The notes under the pieces are model-generated. The model did no database searches and was not told the DNA's origin. It saw only the letters and a list, made by a program, of their open reading frames with translations. The position numbers and the translations under genes are program-made. 64,000 nucleotides of DNA from Actinomycetospora succinea (GTDB lineage: Bacteria > Actinomycetota > Actinomycetes > Mycobacteriales > Pseudonocardiaceae): the NCBI RefSeq assembly GCF_004363095.1, contig NZ_SNYO01000001.1, positions 62,001 through 126,000 of the forward strand, read 5' to 3'. Shown in pieces: positions 17,973 through 27,266 of the stretch; position 1 is the first letter of the stretch, and each line of letters opens with the position of its first letter.

Positions 17973-18229
17973 GGGGACTCCTCGTGACAGCGGTGAGCCG
18001 GGGGTGGCCCGTGGGCGTCACCCGCTGGTCTCGAGGTGATTGCTGGTTCGGATCGCCACGCCGCTCGCCACCGTTAACCGGAGCGCGGAAGTGGGGCGTG
18101 TTGCCGGGCGGCGGTGGTGCACGTGGAGCAGCCGACGCCGCCCTCGCCGCGGCATCCGGACCCGTCGGGGCGTGACCGGCGACGACGGGATGCCGCACGA
18201 TGACCGTCGACGCGAGGAGGTGGCGACCG

Positions 18230-19093
18230 ATGGCTCCCGGCCGGCGCAGGACGAACAGTCACCACGTCGACTACGTCGACGTCTTCGGAGCCGGGTCCCT
18301 CACCGGCAACCCCGTCGCGGTCGTGCACGACGCCGACGACCTCGACGAGGACACCATGGCGGCCGTCGCGCGGTGGACCGACCTCAGCGAGACGACGTTC
18401 CTGCTCCCCGCCACCGACCCGCGGGCCGACTACCGGCTGCGCATCTTCACCCCCGATCGGGAGCTGCCCTTCGCCGGGCACCCGACGCTCGGGTCGGCGC
18501 ACGCCTGGTTGCAGGCCCGCCGCGGTCCAGGCCCCGTCGAGGGGCTCGTCCAGGAGTGCGGGATCGGGCTGGTGCGGCTGCGTGACGATGACGGTCGGCT
18601 GGCGTTCGCGGCACCGCCCCTGATCCGCGAGGGACCGGTCGACGCCGATCAGCTCGCCCCGTTGCTCGACGCGCTCGGCCTCGACCCGGCCGCGGTGGAG
18701 GCACGATGGATCGACAACGGACCGGGGTGGGTCGGGCTGCTGCTGCGCGAGCCCGCGACGGTGCTCCGCCTCGCGCCCCGGTTGCTGGCCGGCTTCCGAT
18801 CGGTGGGCGTCGCCGCGACCTACCCCGCCGGGCATCCCTCCTCGGTCGAGGTCCGCGCCTTCATCGGTGACGCCGACGTGGTCCGCGAGGACCCGGTCAC
18901 CGGCAGCCTGCACGCCGCCCTCGCCCGCTGGCTCGTGTTCTCCGGACGCCTGCCGGCGCACTACGTCGGTACCCAGGGCAGCTGCCTCGGGCGCGACGGA
19001 CGCGTGCACGTCGACCGCCTCGGTGACGAGCTCTGGGTCGGCGGCACCACCGTCACCGTGATCAGCGGCGACCTCGAGCTCGACGGCCGGTGA
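18230..19093 (+). CDS. PhzF family isomerase/epimerase
   Basis: A protein of about 287 residues. The N-terminal VDVFGAGSLTGNPVAVV and the catalytic-Glu region LSETTFLLP are the PhzF hallmarks, followed by RIFTPDRELPFAGHPTLGSAH and a C-terminal half with EDPVTGSLHAALARWL. PhzF-fold enzymes catalyse isomerisations; only some act in phenazine synthesis, and no phenazine genes are nearby, so the substrate is open. The ATG at 18230 is preferred over the ATG at 18200 because GAGGAGG sits 8 bases before it. The 3' end overlaps the convergent phosphatase gene by 32 bases. Confidence 0.85.
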   Translation: MAPGRRRTNSHHVDYVDVFGAGSLTGNPVAVVHDADDLDEDTMAAVARWTDLSETTFLLPATDPRADYRLRIFTPDRELPFAGHPTLGSAHAWLQARRGPGPVEGLVQECGIGLVRLRDDDGRLAFAAPPLIREGPVDADQLAPLLDALGLDPAAVEARWIDNGPGWVGLLLREPATVLRLAPRLLAGFRSVGVAATYPAGHPSSVEVRAFIGDADVVREDPVTGSLHAALARWLVFSGRLPAHYVGTQGSCLGRDGRVHVDRLGDELWVGGTTVTVISGDLELDGR

Positions 19094-19553
19094 TCCGCGC
19101 CGGCGCACCTGGGTCCTCGACGAGCTCGGGGAAGTGCCGGACCCACCGTCGCTGCCACGGGGTCTGCACCGCGCGGTGGTGGAAGTGGCGTCGCGTCCAG
19201 TTCACGGCGTGGTCCGGCGGCAGGCCGTCGAGGATCGCGAGGCACGCGATGACGGTGCCGGTCCTCCCCTTCCCGGCGCGGCACGCCGCCTCGACCCGCC
19301 GCCCCGCGCGGGCGTCCCGGTGGAGCTGCTCGATCCCGCGGGCGGCGTCGAGGGGGTCGATCGGCAGGCCGAAGTCCGGCCAGTCGAGCCTCCGGTGCGG
19401 CCACGCGGGCTCGTAGTCGACACCGAGGTAGAGCCCGAACTCCGGGGCGCGTCCGCCGGGCAGCGGGTTCTGCACCCCCCGACCCCGGACGACGGTGCCC
19501 CCGGGGAGGACGACGGTTCCCCGCCAGTCGTCGGTCTCGTCTCGGGCCGCCAT
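19062..19553 (-). CDS. protein-tyrosine/dual-specificity phosphatase-like protein
   Basis: A protein of about 163 residues with the P-loop CRAGKGRTG (the Cx5R phosphatase signature) near residue 90, preceded by VEAA instead of the usual VHC, and a possible general-acid Asp in the WPDFG loop about 30 residues earlier. This layout matches small bacterial dual-specificity phosphatases. The ATG at 19553 was chosen; a GTG three codons upstream is possible. Confidence 0.75.
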   Translation of the reverse strand: MAARDETDDWRGTVVLPGGTVVRGRGVQNPLPGGRAPEFGLYLGVDYEPAWPHRRLDWPDFGLPIDPLDAARGIEQLHRDARAGRRVEAACRAGKGRTGTVIACLAILDGLPPDHAVNWTRRHFHHRAVQTPWQRRWVRHFPELVEDPGAPARITGRRARGRR

Positions 19554-19584
19554 GCCGTCCACTGTGCCGGACGGTGTGTGGTGG

Positions 19585-21924
19585 TCAGCCTGGCGTCGGA
19601 GAGGATCCCGGTGTCCCGCCCGACGGCCTCGCGGGCCTCGTCGCCGTGCCCGCCGGCGAGGCGCTGGTCGTCGTCCGGGTGGGAGCCGTCGTGGTGGCGG
19701 GGTCCGTCGTGGCGGTGGTGGTCGTGGTGGTCGTCGTGGTGGTGGCGGTGCTGGTCGGAGTCGTGGTCGTGGTCGTCGTGTCGGGGCTCGAGGTCACCGA
19801 GCCCGTCCCCGGGCCCGCCGCGGACGCGTATCCGTACCGCCACGGCGGCGCGTCGATCACGTAGACATCGTTGGTGGCCACGTCGACGACGGTGAGGTCG
19901 TCGAGGAGCACGGGCGCGGGCCGCACGACCACGACATTGCTCTGCACGAAGGTCGGCCACGCCGTTCCGATGAACCGCATCGAGAGGTCGCGCGGAGGTT
20001 CGGACAGCGGGTTGCCGCAGTAGCACTTGACCCGTGGGGTGCCGTACCCGTCGACCAGGACCGCGGTGCCGCTCTGGAGGATCGCGGCACGGCTGGTGAG
20101 GTGCCCGTCGGCGTACCCGTGGTTGGTCACCGCGGTGTCCGCGCGAAGGACCACCGGACTCAGGTGCGCCAGGAAGTCACCGATCTGGCTCGGTTCGATC
20201 CCCTCGGCCTGGGCCCACGCCGCGCCGACATCGGGGTGGCCGGCGAGGAAGTCCGCGATCCCGTCGCGCTGACACGTGTTGCTCCCGCTGCCGCCGAACA
20301 GACCCGGGGTGTGGCCCCCCACCGGGCCGGCTGCCGCGTCGGGCGAGGCGACGCCGGGAGTGTCGGTGCCGCCGGCCTGCGGCAGGAACGGATTGGCCTG
20401 GGCGGTGTTCACCGGCTCGAGGGTCGTCTCGCTCGCCGCCGCCGGCGGCCCCGCCACCAGCACCACGACCGCGAGCCCGGCCACGACGAGCGCCAGCACG
20501 ACCGCGGCCGCCGCGATCAGCCAGCGCCCTGACATCGTGACCGTGCGGCCGGGGCCTGCGGAGACCGCCCGGGGGCCGTTCGTCGAGCCCGACCCGCGCG
20601 GGGCCGAGGCGGGGGTTCCTGCGGCCGGAGTGCCCGGGGCGGCGAGTGCCGGGGGCGGGCCCAGCCCGGCCGGCGGCATCGGCGGGACCATCGGGCGGGC
20701 GGCGGTCCGACCGGTCGGGACGGGGCCCGTCGGTGGGCGCAGTGCGCCGTGTGGCCCCGTCGGGGGTCCACCGACGCTCGGGCCGGTGCCGGGTTGGTTC
20801 ATGGTCGTCGTCAGCGGCGCGGCTCCGCTGCGTGGCCCGGTGAACAGGCCGCGGTCGTCGACGTGGCCGCGGCCGGACATCGCCGCGGCGCCGAGCACGA
20901 TCGCGTGCTTGGGGTGGGCGTCGACCGCGGTGGGGCGGCCGAGCTCCGCGGAGACCATCTGCGAGACCAAGGGGATGCGTGACGAGCCGCCGACGAGCAG
21001 CACGGTGCTCAGGTGGTCGGGCGCGACGCCCGCCGAGAGCAGCGCCCGGTTCAGCGCCTCGATGGTCGCGCTGATCGAGGGCCGGATCATCTCCTCGACC
21101 TCGCCGCGCGTGAGGCGCACCTCGGTCTGCAGCCTCGGCAGCATCACCGGGATCGTGGTCTCGGTGTCGGCCGAGAGGGCCTCCTTGGCCCGCGCGCAGT
21201 CCTGGCGCAGGCGGATGACGGCGCTGGTGTCGTGCGGGTCCGACGGGTCGAGGGTCGAGAGCGGACCACCGAGACTGCGGTCGACGTGGTCGAACACGGC
21301 CTCGTCGAAGTCGACCCCGCCGAGCCCTTCGAGACCCTCGGGCGTCCCGAGGATCTCGAAGCCCTTGCCGACCGTGCGCAGGACCGTGGCGTCGAACGTC
21401 CCGCCGCCGAGGTCGTAGACGGCGACGAGCGCGCCCTCCTCGAGCCGCTCGTTGGCGGCGTAGTGCGCGGCCGCCCCCTCCGGCTCGGAGAGCATCCGGA
21501 CCCGACCGAGGCCGGCCGTCCTCGGGATCTGGCTGAACAGCTCCCTCTTGTACGGACCCCAGTTCGCGGGGTGGGTGAGGGTCACCACGTCCGGGGCGCC
21601 GCCCTCGCGCTCGCTCACCAGCGTCACCACGTCGCGCAGCTGCCGACCCATCAGGTGCGCCGCTGCGTACGGGCTCCCACCGAGCACCAGGGGCATCGGG
21701 TCACCGAGGCGTCGCTTCACCTCGCGGGCGACGCGGTCGGGCTCCGTCACCGCGCGGCGATCGGCGGCGTCGCCGGTGAGGATCGTGCCGTCGTCGCGGA
21801 CGAGGACCACCGACGGCACCGCCGCCGACCGGTCGCCGAGCGTCACCATCTCGACGCGCCCGTGGCGCTCGACCGCAGCGGCGGTGAACGTGGTGCCGAG
21901 GTCGACACCGAGCCCGTATCCCAC
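19585..21924 (-). CDS. Hsp70-family protein with transmembrane anchor and secreted DUF6777-like domain
   Basis: A 779-residue chimera. Residues 1 to about 365 form an Hsp70/actin-like ATPase domain: VDLGTTFTAAAV at the start, VYDLGGGTFDATVL near 170 and VLLVGGSSRIPLV near 320. No Hsp70 substrate-binding domain follows. Instead there is a Pro/Gly-rich linker, one transmembrane helix (about residues 470-495) and an extracytoplasmic domain with TNHGYADGH, a CYCGNPL cysteine pair and GTAVLVDGYG, resembling DUF6777. The tail is almost pure Thr/Ser/Pro (over 60 residues), probably a cell-wall-spanning or glycosylated stalk. The GTG at 21924 gives the canonical Hsp70 start behind AGGGGGAAG. The layout suggests an ATP-driven sensor across the membrane (inference). 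Confidence 0.85.
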   Translation of the reverse strand: MGYGLGVDLGTTFTAAAVERHGRVEMVTLGDRSAAVPSVVLVRDDGTILTGDAADRRAVTEPDRVAREVKRRLGDPMPLVLGGSPYAAAHLMGRQLRDVVTLVSEREGGAPDVVTLTHPANWGPYKRELFSQIPRTAGLGRVRMLSEPEGAAAHYAANERLEEGALVAVYDLGGGTFDATVLRTVGKGFEILGTPEGLEGLGGVDFDEAVFDHVDRSLGGPLSTLDPSDPHDTSAVIRLRQDCARAKEALSADTETTIPVMLPRLQTEVRLTRGEVEEMIRPSISATIEALNRALLSAGVAPDHLSTVLLVGGSSRIPLVSQMVSAELGRPTAVDAHPKHAIVLGAAAMSGRGHVDDRGLFTGPRSGAAPLTTTMNQPGTGPSVGGPPTGPHGALRPPTGPVPTGRTAARPMVPPMPPAGLGPPPALAAPGTPAAGTPASAPRGSGSTNGPRAVSAGPGRTVTMSGRWLIAAAAVVLALVVAGLAVVVLVAGPPAAASETTLEPVNTAQANPFLPQAGGTDTPGVASPDAAAGPVGGHTPGLFGGSGSNTCQRDGIADFLAGHPDVGAAWAQAEGIEPSQIGDFLAHLSPVVLRADTAVTNHGYADGHLTSRAAILQSGTAVLVDGYGTPRVKCYCGNPLSEPPRDLSMRFIGTAWPTFVQSNVVVVRPAPVLLDDLTVVDVATNDVYVIDAPPWRYGYASAAGPGTGSVTSSPDTTTTTTTPTSTATTTTTTTTTTATTDPATTTAPTRTTTSASPAGTATRPARPSGGTPGSSPTPG

Positions 21925-22181
21925 CGGTCTTCCCCCTCGCCTCTCTCGCGAGTTCTGTAGCCGCGCGCGACGTGCTCGGACCCTCAGATGATTCGGACGT
22001 GCGCCGAACTCCTCCCCGGCGTTCTCCTGTCCGCTACACAAGTCGTGGTCGAACTCTCACGGAGCGTCGACGTGGATCGCACCGTTCTCGGCCATTCGAA
22101 CCCGACAAGCGTAGCGAGCTGGTCGCTTCGTCGACACGGAGAACGAGTTGCTGTTCGAGCTCCTCGATCTGATCCGCGGCC

Positions 22182-22829
22182 TCAGTTCAGTGCCGACCCC
22201 GTCGTGGGAGCTTCCGTCGCGATGACGCAGGCCACGTAGACGGAGTTCTTGCCCAGCGAGGTCACGACACCGTGCATCCGTGCGGGCATGTAGCGATCGT
22301 CGTTCCGGACGTCGTTGCGGAGATCGGTCCGGAAGGAGTTCGTGCACTGCTCACCGGACTGCGCCTCGGCGCCGCCCTCCCATGTCAGGTTCGGGTAGGC
22401 GAGGGTGTTCACGACCTGGCGGGTGTGCGGGCTCGAGCACGAGACGGGAGAGACCTCGTCGACGCCGACGGTCGACCCGTCGGCGGGGATCGGTGCGGAG
22501 TTGAAGCAGTCGCCGTTCTTGAGCTGGAGCAACGTGACGGGCCCCGGACCGGGCGAACCGGTCGACCCCGGGCCCGTGGCGGGAGCGACCGACGGGCCGC
22601 GGACGAGCGCGACCACCAGCGCGATCACGAAGAAGAGGACGGGGACACCGACCAGGACCGCGGCGATGATGCCGACGACGCGGAGCGCGCTGCGCCGGTG
22701 CGGAGGCGGCGGAGGGGACGGCGGGGGATAGCCGGTCGGCGGTGAGGGTGGTCCCCAGGCGGGGTCGCCCTGGCCGCCGGGATAGTGGCCGCCGGAGTAG
22801 TGGCCGCCGGAGGACTGCGTGCTGGTCAT
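22182..22829 (-). CDS. membrane-anchored septum-formation-like protein
   Basis: A 215-residue protein. The N-terminus is a disordered Gly/His/Tyr/Pro-rich stretch, followed by one transmembrane helix (VVGIIAAVLVGVPVLFFVIA, about residues 52-75). An extracytoplasmic domain with conserved-type cysteines follows: GDCFNSAP, VSCSSPHTRQV, EQCTNSF and VACVIA. This GDC...C.PH pattern is shared with actinobacterial septum-formation-related and DUF4190-linked secreted domains. The ATG at 22829 has an AGGAGAG site. It is monocistronic by spacing. Confidence 0.65.
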   Translation of the reverse strand: MTSTQSSGGHYSGGHYPGGQGDPAWGPPSPPTGYPPPSPPPPPHRRSALRVVGIIAAVLVGVPVLFFVIALVVALVRGPSVAPATGPGSTGSPGPGPVTLLQLKNGDCFNSAPIPADGSTVGVDEVSPVSCSSPHTRQVVNTLAYPNLTWEGGAEAQSGEQCTNSFRTDLRNDVRNDDRYMPARMHGVVTSLGKNSVYVACVIATEAPTTGSALN

Positions 22830-23309
22830 GGTTCTCTCCTGGTGTGAGGTGGTCGCGCCGTGCGCTCGCACCGCCCCCGGACACGTTGCTGTCGTCGATC
22901 GCGTCGCCGGGGGTCGGGCCCAGGAATATCGTCCGCGGGTCCGGAAATGCGGGACCATGACTGCGGAGTAAGGGTGTGCTACCGGCCCGGGCACAATTCA
23001 CTCACCTGCGGGTGAGGTGCGGAGTTGCCCACGCATCCTCGCCCCGGAATGACAGAAGTCTGATCTCGGGCGCGGAATCGTGGCTCCGTGGCGATGGTAG
23101 TGAGGGGCGCCGCGGCGGATTCTCGCGGCCCCGACCCAGCTTCATCCTCCGGTCTGCGCCGGGGCCGTTCGACCGTTGCGGACGGGGTCACCCGGTCGGA
23201 CCGTCACGTCTCGGAAGTCGTTGGCGATCTTCGTGGCGAGGGCTCTGCTCGAGCCGGCTGGCTTCGGTCGTGGCAGACGCGTGGTCATCGAGGTGTCAGG
23301 GGGCTGTTG
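22830..23309. other. 480-base stretch without a supported gene
   Basis: Between the divergent membrane-protein gene and the GIY-YIG gene. It contains AT-richer patches (22925-23075) suitable for two divergent promoters. A reading frame continues upstream from the GIY-YIG start to 23088, but its translation is Arg/Ser/Gly-rich and unlike the family, so it was not counted as coding. Confidence 0.5.
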
Positions 23310-24917
23310 GTGCCGCAGGTGTTCAGGGTTCCGCCGAACTGGCCGGCTCCTCCCAGCGGGTGGGTGCCACCGTCGGGCTGGCAGCCCGATCCGTCGTGGG
23401 GTCCTGCTCCTCACGGGTGGGTGTTCTGGGTCGAGGAGCCCTTGGTCCCTGCCCGACAGGACCCGTCAGCAGAAGGGCATGCGCCCGTCCAGCAGTCGCG
23501 AGTCACTCCGTCGGCAGCGACGCACGCCTCGTCCACGCCGCCGGCCGACGAACCGGCGAGCTCGAAGCTGCCGACGCCGGCTGTATCGCCGAAGCTCGAT
23601 TCGCAGTCGGCGGTCCCGCTGTTCGGCGCGCGGAAGCACGCTCGTGAGCTGGCCTCAACGCTGAGCGAGGCGCAGCGGGAGAATGCTTTCCTGCGAGACG
23701 AGCTCAGCCGGCTCGGTGCTTTGACTGTGGTCGAGCTGCGGGAGCAGGCCGACCGCGCACTACAGGAGTCTGAGGCACAGCAGCGCCGAGCCAAGGACGA
23801 GCTCGATTCCCTCCGAGCAGAACTGGCCACGGTCACGGCGGAGTTGCAAGAAGCGAAGCAGTCGGTCGTCGAGACCCGGGAGGCAGCCCTGCTTCAGGAG
23901 GTGGGGGTCTACCAGTACCACCACCCCCTCGACGACGCGCTGGCCTACAAGACCGAGCTCGCCAAGGTGCGGGACCTGATGAAGGCCATGAACCTGAAGG
24001 ACGGAGGCGCTGTCACCGGCGCCACGGACTGGACGGTAAACGGGTCGGCCGCCCAGGGCCGAGCGATGGTGCGTGAGACCTCCAAGCTCATGCTGCGCGC
24101 CTACAACGCGGAAGCGGACAACCTTGTTCGGGGGCTGAAGCCCTACAAGCTCCAGTCAGCGTGCGACCGGCTGAACAAAGTCGTCGCGACCATCGAGAAG
24201 CTCGGGAAGACGGTGCACATCCGCGTCACTCCCCAGTACCACGCACTGCGGCTGCAGGAGCTCACCCTCACCGCGGACTACCTGGAGAAGGTCGCACGCG
24301 AGAAGGAGCTCGAGCGGGAGGAGAAGGCCCGGCTCCGCGAGGAACGCAGGGCGCAGGAGGAGATCGAACGCGAGCGGTCGCGCCTCGAAAAGGAGCGCCA
24401 GCACTATCTCAACGCCCTGAGCAAGCTCGGCGACTCAGGGGATACGGAAGCCATCGAGCGTCTGCGCGCCGAGCTCGCCGAGATCGACGCCGCCATCGAA
24501 GACGTCGACTACCGGGCGGCCAACATCCGCGCCGGCTACGTCTACGTCATCAGCAACATCGGAGCCTTCGGCCCGGACGTCGTGAAGATCGGCATGACCC
24601 GCCGCCTCGACCCGATGGACCGAGTGCGCGAGCTCGGGGACGCGTCGGTCCCGTTCCGGTTCGACGTCCACGCCCTGCAGTTCTCCAAGGACGCTGTCGG
24701 GATCGAGAGCCGCCTGCACGCCCACTTCGCCGCGCGGCGGGTGAACCAGGTCAACCAGCGCCGCGAGTTCTTCTACGCCACGCCGACCGAGGTCCGGGAG
24801 CAACTCCTCAGCCTCGCCGGCGACATCCTGACCTTCGAGGAGGACGCCGAGGCGCTGGAGTACCGGCAGAGCTCGCGCCTCACCGGCAGAGTCGCGACCC
24901 CGAGCGCAGCTGCTTGA
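23310..24917 (+). CDS. DUF4041 and GIY-YIG (T5orf172-type) nuclease-like protein
   Basis: A protein of about 535 residues. The N-terminal 40 residues repeat PPxW motifs (VPPNWPAPPSGWVPPSGW), common in actinobacterial proteins; then comes a disordered linker and a long coiled coil (about 115-185). The DUF4041 domain (LLQEVGVYQYHHPL to LADYLEK) is followed by another charged coiled coil, and a C-terminal GIY-YIG-like domain begins GYVYVISNIGAFGPDVVKIGMTRR with HAHFAARRVNQVNQRREFF later. The GIY-YIG core residues (Tyr pair, KIGMTRR Arg, final Glu/Phe region) are kept. Such proteins are frequent in prophages and mobile regions; the role is unknown. The GTG at 23310 follows AGGGGGC and gives the family-like start; its codon usage is somewhat less GC-extreme than its neighbours. 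Confidence 0.75.
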   Translation: MPQVFRVPPNWPAPPSGWVPPSGWQPDPSWGPAPHGWVFWVEEPLVPARQDPSAEGHAPVQQSRVTPSAATHASSTPPADEPASSKLPTPAVSPKLDSQSAVPLFGARKHARELASTLSEAQRENAFLRDELSRLGALTVVELREQADRALQESEAQQRRAKDELDSLRAELATVTAELQEAKQSVVETREAALLQEVGVYQYHHPLDDALAYKTELAKVRDLMKAMNLKDGGAVTGATDWTVNGSAAQGRAMVRETSKLMLRAYNAEADNLVRGLKPYKLQSACDRLNKVVATIEKLGKTVHIRVTPQYHALRLQELTLTADYLEKVAREKELEREEKARLREERRAQEEIERERSRLEKERQHYLNALSKLGDSGDTEAIERLRAELAEIDAAIEDVDYRAANIRAGYVYVISNIGAFGPDVVKIGMTRRLDPMDRVRELGDASVPFRFDVHALQFSKDAVGIESRLHAHFAARRVNQVNQRREFFYATPTEVREQLLSLAGDILTFEEDAEALEYRQSSRLTGRVATPSAAA

Positions 24918-25024
24918 ACCGCCGGGAAGCCGTGGGCGAGTCGTCGTTCGCCCTGCCGGTGGTGTGAGGGGCGCCCCGACGAGCCGGATGATCCTGACGA
25001 CGTCGACCGGGGGAGGGCCGTGGC

Positions 25025-26062
25025 ATGGCGGGATTCACGTTCACGGGGTCGCTGCTGACTCCCCGCGGGGCGTTCGGCGCGACGAGGCTCGACGACGCGC
25101 GGGTCCTCGTCGCCGGGGGGCTGGGTGCCGACGGGTCGGGAGTGCTCGACACCGAGGTGTACGACCAGACCACCGGGCAGTGGACCAGCGCCGGTGCGCT
25201 GCACGGCGTCCACGTGCGGCCGCAACTGGTGGCCACCGATCAGGGCGCGGCCCTCATCGGCGGCGATCCCGCGGGCGGCGACGTCCGGCTGGAGATCTGG
25301 GACGCCACGACGACCACCTGGCGGTCACACCTCGTTGACCCCTACCTGGCCGCGGCGGACGGGGCGCGGTTCTCGACCGACCACCTCGACGTGGTGTGCG
25401 GAGCACGCGCACCGCTGGACCCGCTCGGCACGGGCCGCTTCGTGCAGATCTCGCTCGCCGACGGCTCGGTGACCCGGATGCCGACCCCGGGCTACGACCG
25501 GGCGCACGCCTTCGTGGCGGCGCTCGCCGACGGCTCGATCTTGGCCTGCTCGGGCAGCGGGACGGCGATCGGCTCGGCAGGCGTGCCCGTCGAGTACCTC
25601 GCGCGGACCTGCGAGCTGTTCGAGCCGGTCGAGGGAACGTGGCGACCGCTCGGGCGGCTCGCCGTCCCCCACATCAGCCTGGACCGCGCAGGCGAGTGCC
25701 TGGCGGTTCTCGACGTGGACGCCCTGATGGTCGGCGGCAGCGACCAGACCGACACCTACACCGACATCGTCGAGCACTTCTCGGCGTCGACGGGACGGTG
25801 GAGCCGCCGTGCGCCACTTCCCGATCGTCGCGACCTCCACACGACCACGACGCTCGACTCGACCACCGTGCTCGTCATCGGCGGTGAGGGCGAGACCGGG
25901 GTGCGGGCGGACGGCTACACCTACGACGTCACCACCGACGTGTGGAGCCCGCTCGACGCGATGAACCGGCCACGCCTGGGACACGCCGCGGTGGTCCTGT
26001 CCGACAACTCCGTGCTGGTCGTCGGCGGCGCCGAGGACGGGAGCTGCGAACTCCTCGCATGA
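25025..26062 (+). CDS. kelch-like beta-propeller protein
   Basis: A 345-residue protein built of kelch-type blades. Recurring pieces are LTPRGAFGATRLDDARVLVAGG, DTEVYDQTTGQW, MVGGSDQTDTYTDIVEHF, TVLVIGGEGETG and MNRPRLGHAAVVLSDNSVLVVGG, giving about five to six blades. There is no signal peptide, so it is probably cytoplasmic. The function is unknown; kelch propellers mostly mediate binding. The start ATG follows GGGGGAGGG. Confidence 0.75.
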   Translation: MAGFTFTGSLLTPRGAFGATRLDDARVLVAGGLGADGSGVLDTEVYDQTTGQWTSAGALHGVHVRPQLVATDQGAALIGGDPAGGDVRLEIWDATTTTWRSHLVDPYLAAADGARFSTDHLDVVCGARAPLDPLGTGRFVQISLADGSVTRMPTPGYDRAHAFVAALADGSILACSGSGTAIGSAGVPVEYLARTCELFEPVEGTWRPLGRLAVPHISLDRAGECLAVLDVDALMVGGSDQTDTYTDIVEHFSASTGRWSRRAPLPDRRDLHTTTTLDSTTVLVIGGEGETGVRADGYTYDVTTDVWSPLDAMNRPRLGHAAVVLSDNSVLVVGGAEDGSCELLA

Positions 26063-26122
26063 CGACAGGAGTCGGAAGCGGCCGACGGTAACGGCAGACC
26101 GGACAATTGCGACGTCTGCAGC

Positions 26123-26860
26123 GTGACCCGTCACGCCGGGGAGCGGCCCCGACACACGCCGCACGCTGATGCGCTCGACGCCCCGACCGTGAACCTCGCA
26201 GCCCAGGGCCCGCCGAACCAGGCGCCGCCTCCCGGTGCCTGGGGCCAGCCGCCGGTGTCGCCTCAGGCGCCGACCTCGGCGAACGGGTGGGCGATCGCCG
26301 CTCTCGTCCTCGGGCTGGTGACGCTGGGCCTCTCGCCGCTGCCCGTGCTCAACCAGGGCGGCATCCTCGCCGGGCTGGTCGGTATCGGTACCGGGATCGC
26401 CGCGGTGATCGTCGGTCGGCGGCGCGGCAGCCGCGTGGTGATGGCCTCGGTGGGCCTTGGCCTGTCGGTCCTCGGGGTCGTGCTCTCCTTCGTCTTCACC
26501 GAGATGTACGTGCGCCAGTTGGACCGGGCGTTCACCGATGCCGGGCTGCCGAACGTGTCGGAGCCCTACGTCGCCGGCCCGCGCACCTACACGCTCGAGG
26601 TGACGAGCACCGGCCTCGATTCCCTGTCGAGCGTCAACTGGACGAACTCCACCGGCGGGATGGACTCCGAGCGCGACCGGACCTCGCCCTGGCGGCAGAC
26701 GGTGACGATCGACGACGGGACGGGCGCAATGGTCTCCGGCGGTGGGTGGGTCGACAGCGGGAGCGCCGAGCTCACCTGCACGATCCGCGAGGGGGATCGT
26801 GTGGTGGACACGCAGACGGTCCGCGGCCAGTACGTCAACGTCAGCTGCGACACCTACTGA
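26123..26860 (+). CDS. membrane protein with DUF4190-like and MmpS-like regions
   Basis: A 245-residue protein. A Pro/Gln-rich cytoplasmic leader is followed by two hydrophobic helices (about residues 53-90 and 105-125), arranged as in DUF4190 proteins. The extracytoplasmic C-terminal domain (TYTLEVTSTGLDSLSSVNWTN..., CTIREGDRVV, VNVSCDTY) resembles MmpS-type accessory domains. No MmpL transporter is nearby. The GTG start at 26123 is uncertain; a GTG at 26189 would remove 22 poorly conserved residues. Confidence 0.6.
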   Translation: MTRHAGERPRHTPHADALDAPTVNLAAQGPPNQAPPPGAWGQPPVSPQAPTSANGWAIAALVLGLVTLGLSPLPVLNQGGILAGLVGIGTGIAAVIVGRRRGSRVVMASVGLGLSVLGVVLSFVFTEMYVRQLDRAFTDAGLPNVSEPYVAGPRTYTLEVTSTGLDSLSSVNWTNSTGGMDSERDRTSPWRQTVTIDDGTGAMVSGGGWVDSGSAELTCTIREGDRVVDTQTVRGQYVNVSCDTY

Positions 26861-26959
26861 GCGGGCGCATCGCGCTCCGCCATGCAACCCGCGCTTCGTA
26901 CGTGGGTGAGGCCGGACTCTGCGGCATCAACGTGGCCACAGATGCCGGCCAGGACTGGG

Positions 26960-27032
26960 CGCCCCCGGCAGGATTCGAACCTGCGACACCGGCTTTAGGA
27001 GAGCCGTGCTCTATCCCCTGAGCTACGGGGGC
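26960..27032 (-). tRNA. tRNA-Arg (anticodon CCT)
   Basis: A complete 73-base cloverleaf on the minus strand. The acceptor stem GCCCCCG pairs with CGGGGGC, the anticodon loop is CTCCTAA (anticodon CCT) on a CGGCT/AGCCG stem, and the T arm carries GGTTCGAATCC. The 3' CCA is not encoded. It decodes AGG codons. No integrase gene or repeated tRNA end was seen nearby, so it does not mark an obvious integration site. Confidence 0.95.
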
Positions 27033-27266
27033 CCAGGGGGAGCCTAACGGCAGGGGTCGCCCGGCGATCGTCGTCCCGGCCGGGCCGTTTCGTGCGGTGG
27101 CCACATCGGGAAACGGTTGGGCACCGCTGGCCGACGGCCGGCGGTCGGGGCGGCTCCGCCGGCCGTTGAGCCACCAGCGACGGCGGAGTCGTCACCGCTC
27201 TTCGCGAGTGTGACGTGCACCACTCGACGCGGACGAGCGATCATGGAAACGTGCTCGTCTGCGGGC

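Noticed and set aside
19600-19790. Repetitive GTGGTCGT tract as a regulatory repeat
   Set aside because: It encodes the Thr-rich tail of the Hsp70-type protein on the minus strand and is explained by amino-acid composition.
23088-23309. Longer N-terminus of the GIY-YIG protein
   Set aside because: The frame is open, but the translation is Arg/Ser/Gly-rich and lacks family features; GTG 23310 with its AGGGGGC site gives the typical PPxW start.
26960-27032. tRNA-Arg as the attachment site of a genomic island
   Set aside because: No integrase, transposase or copy of the tRNA 3' end was found on either side within the window.
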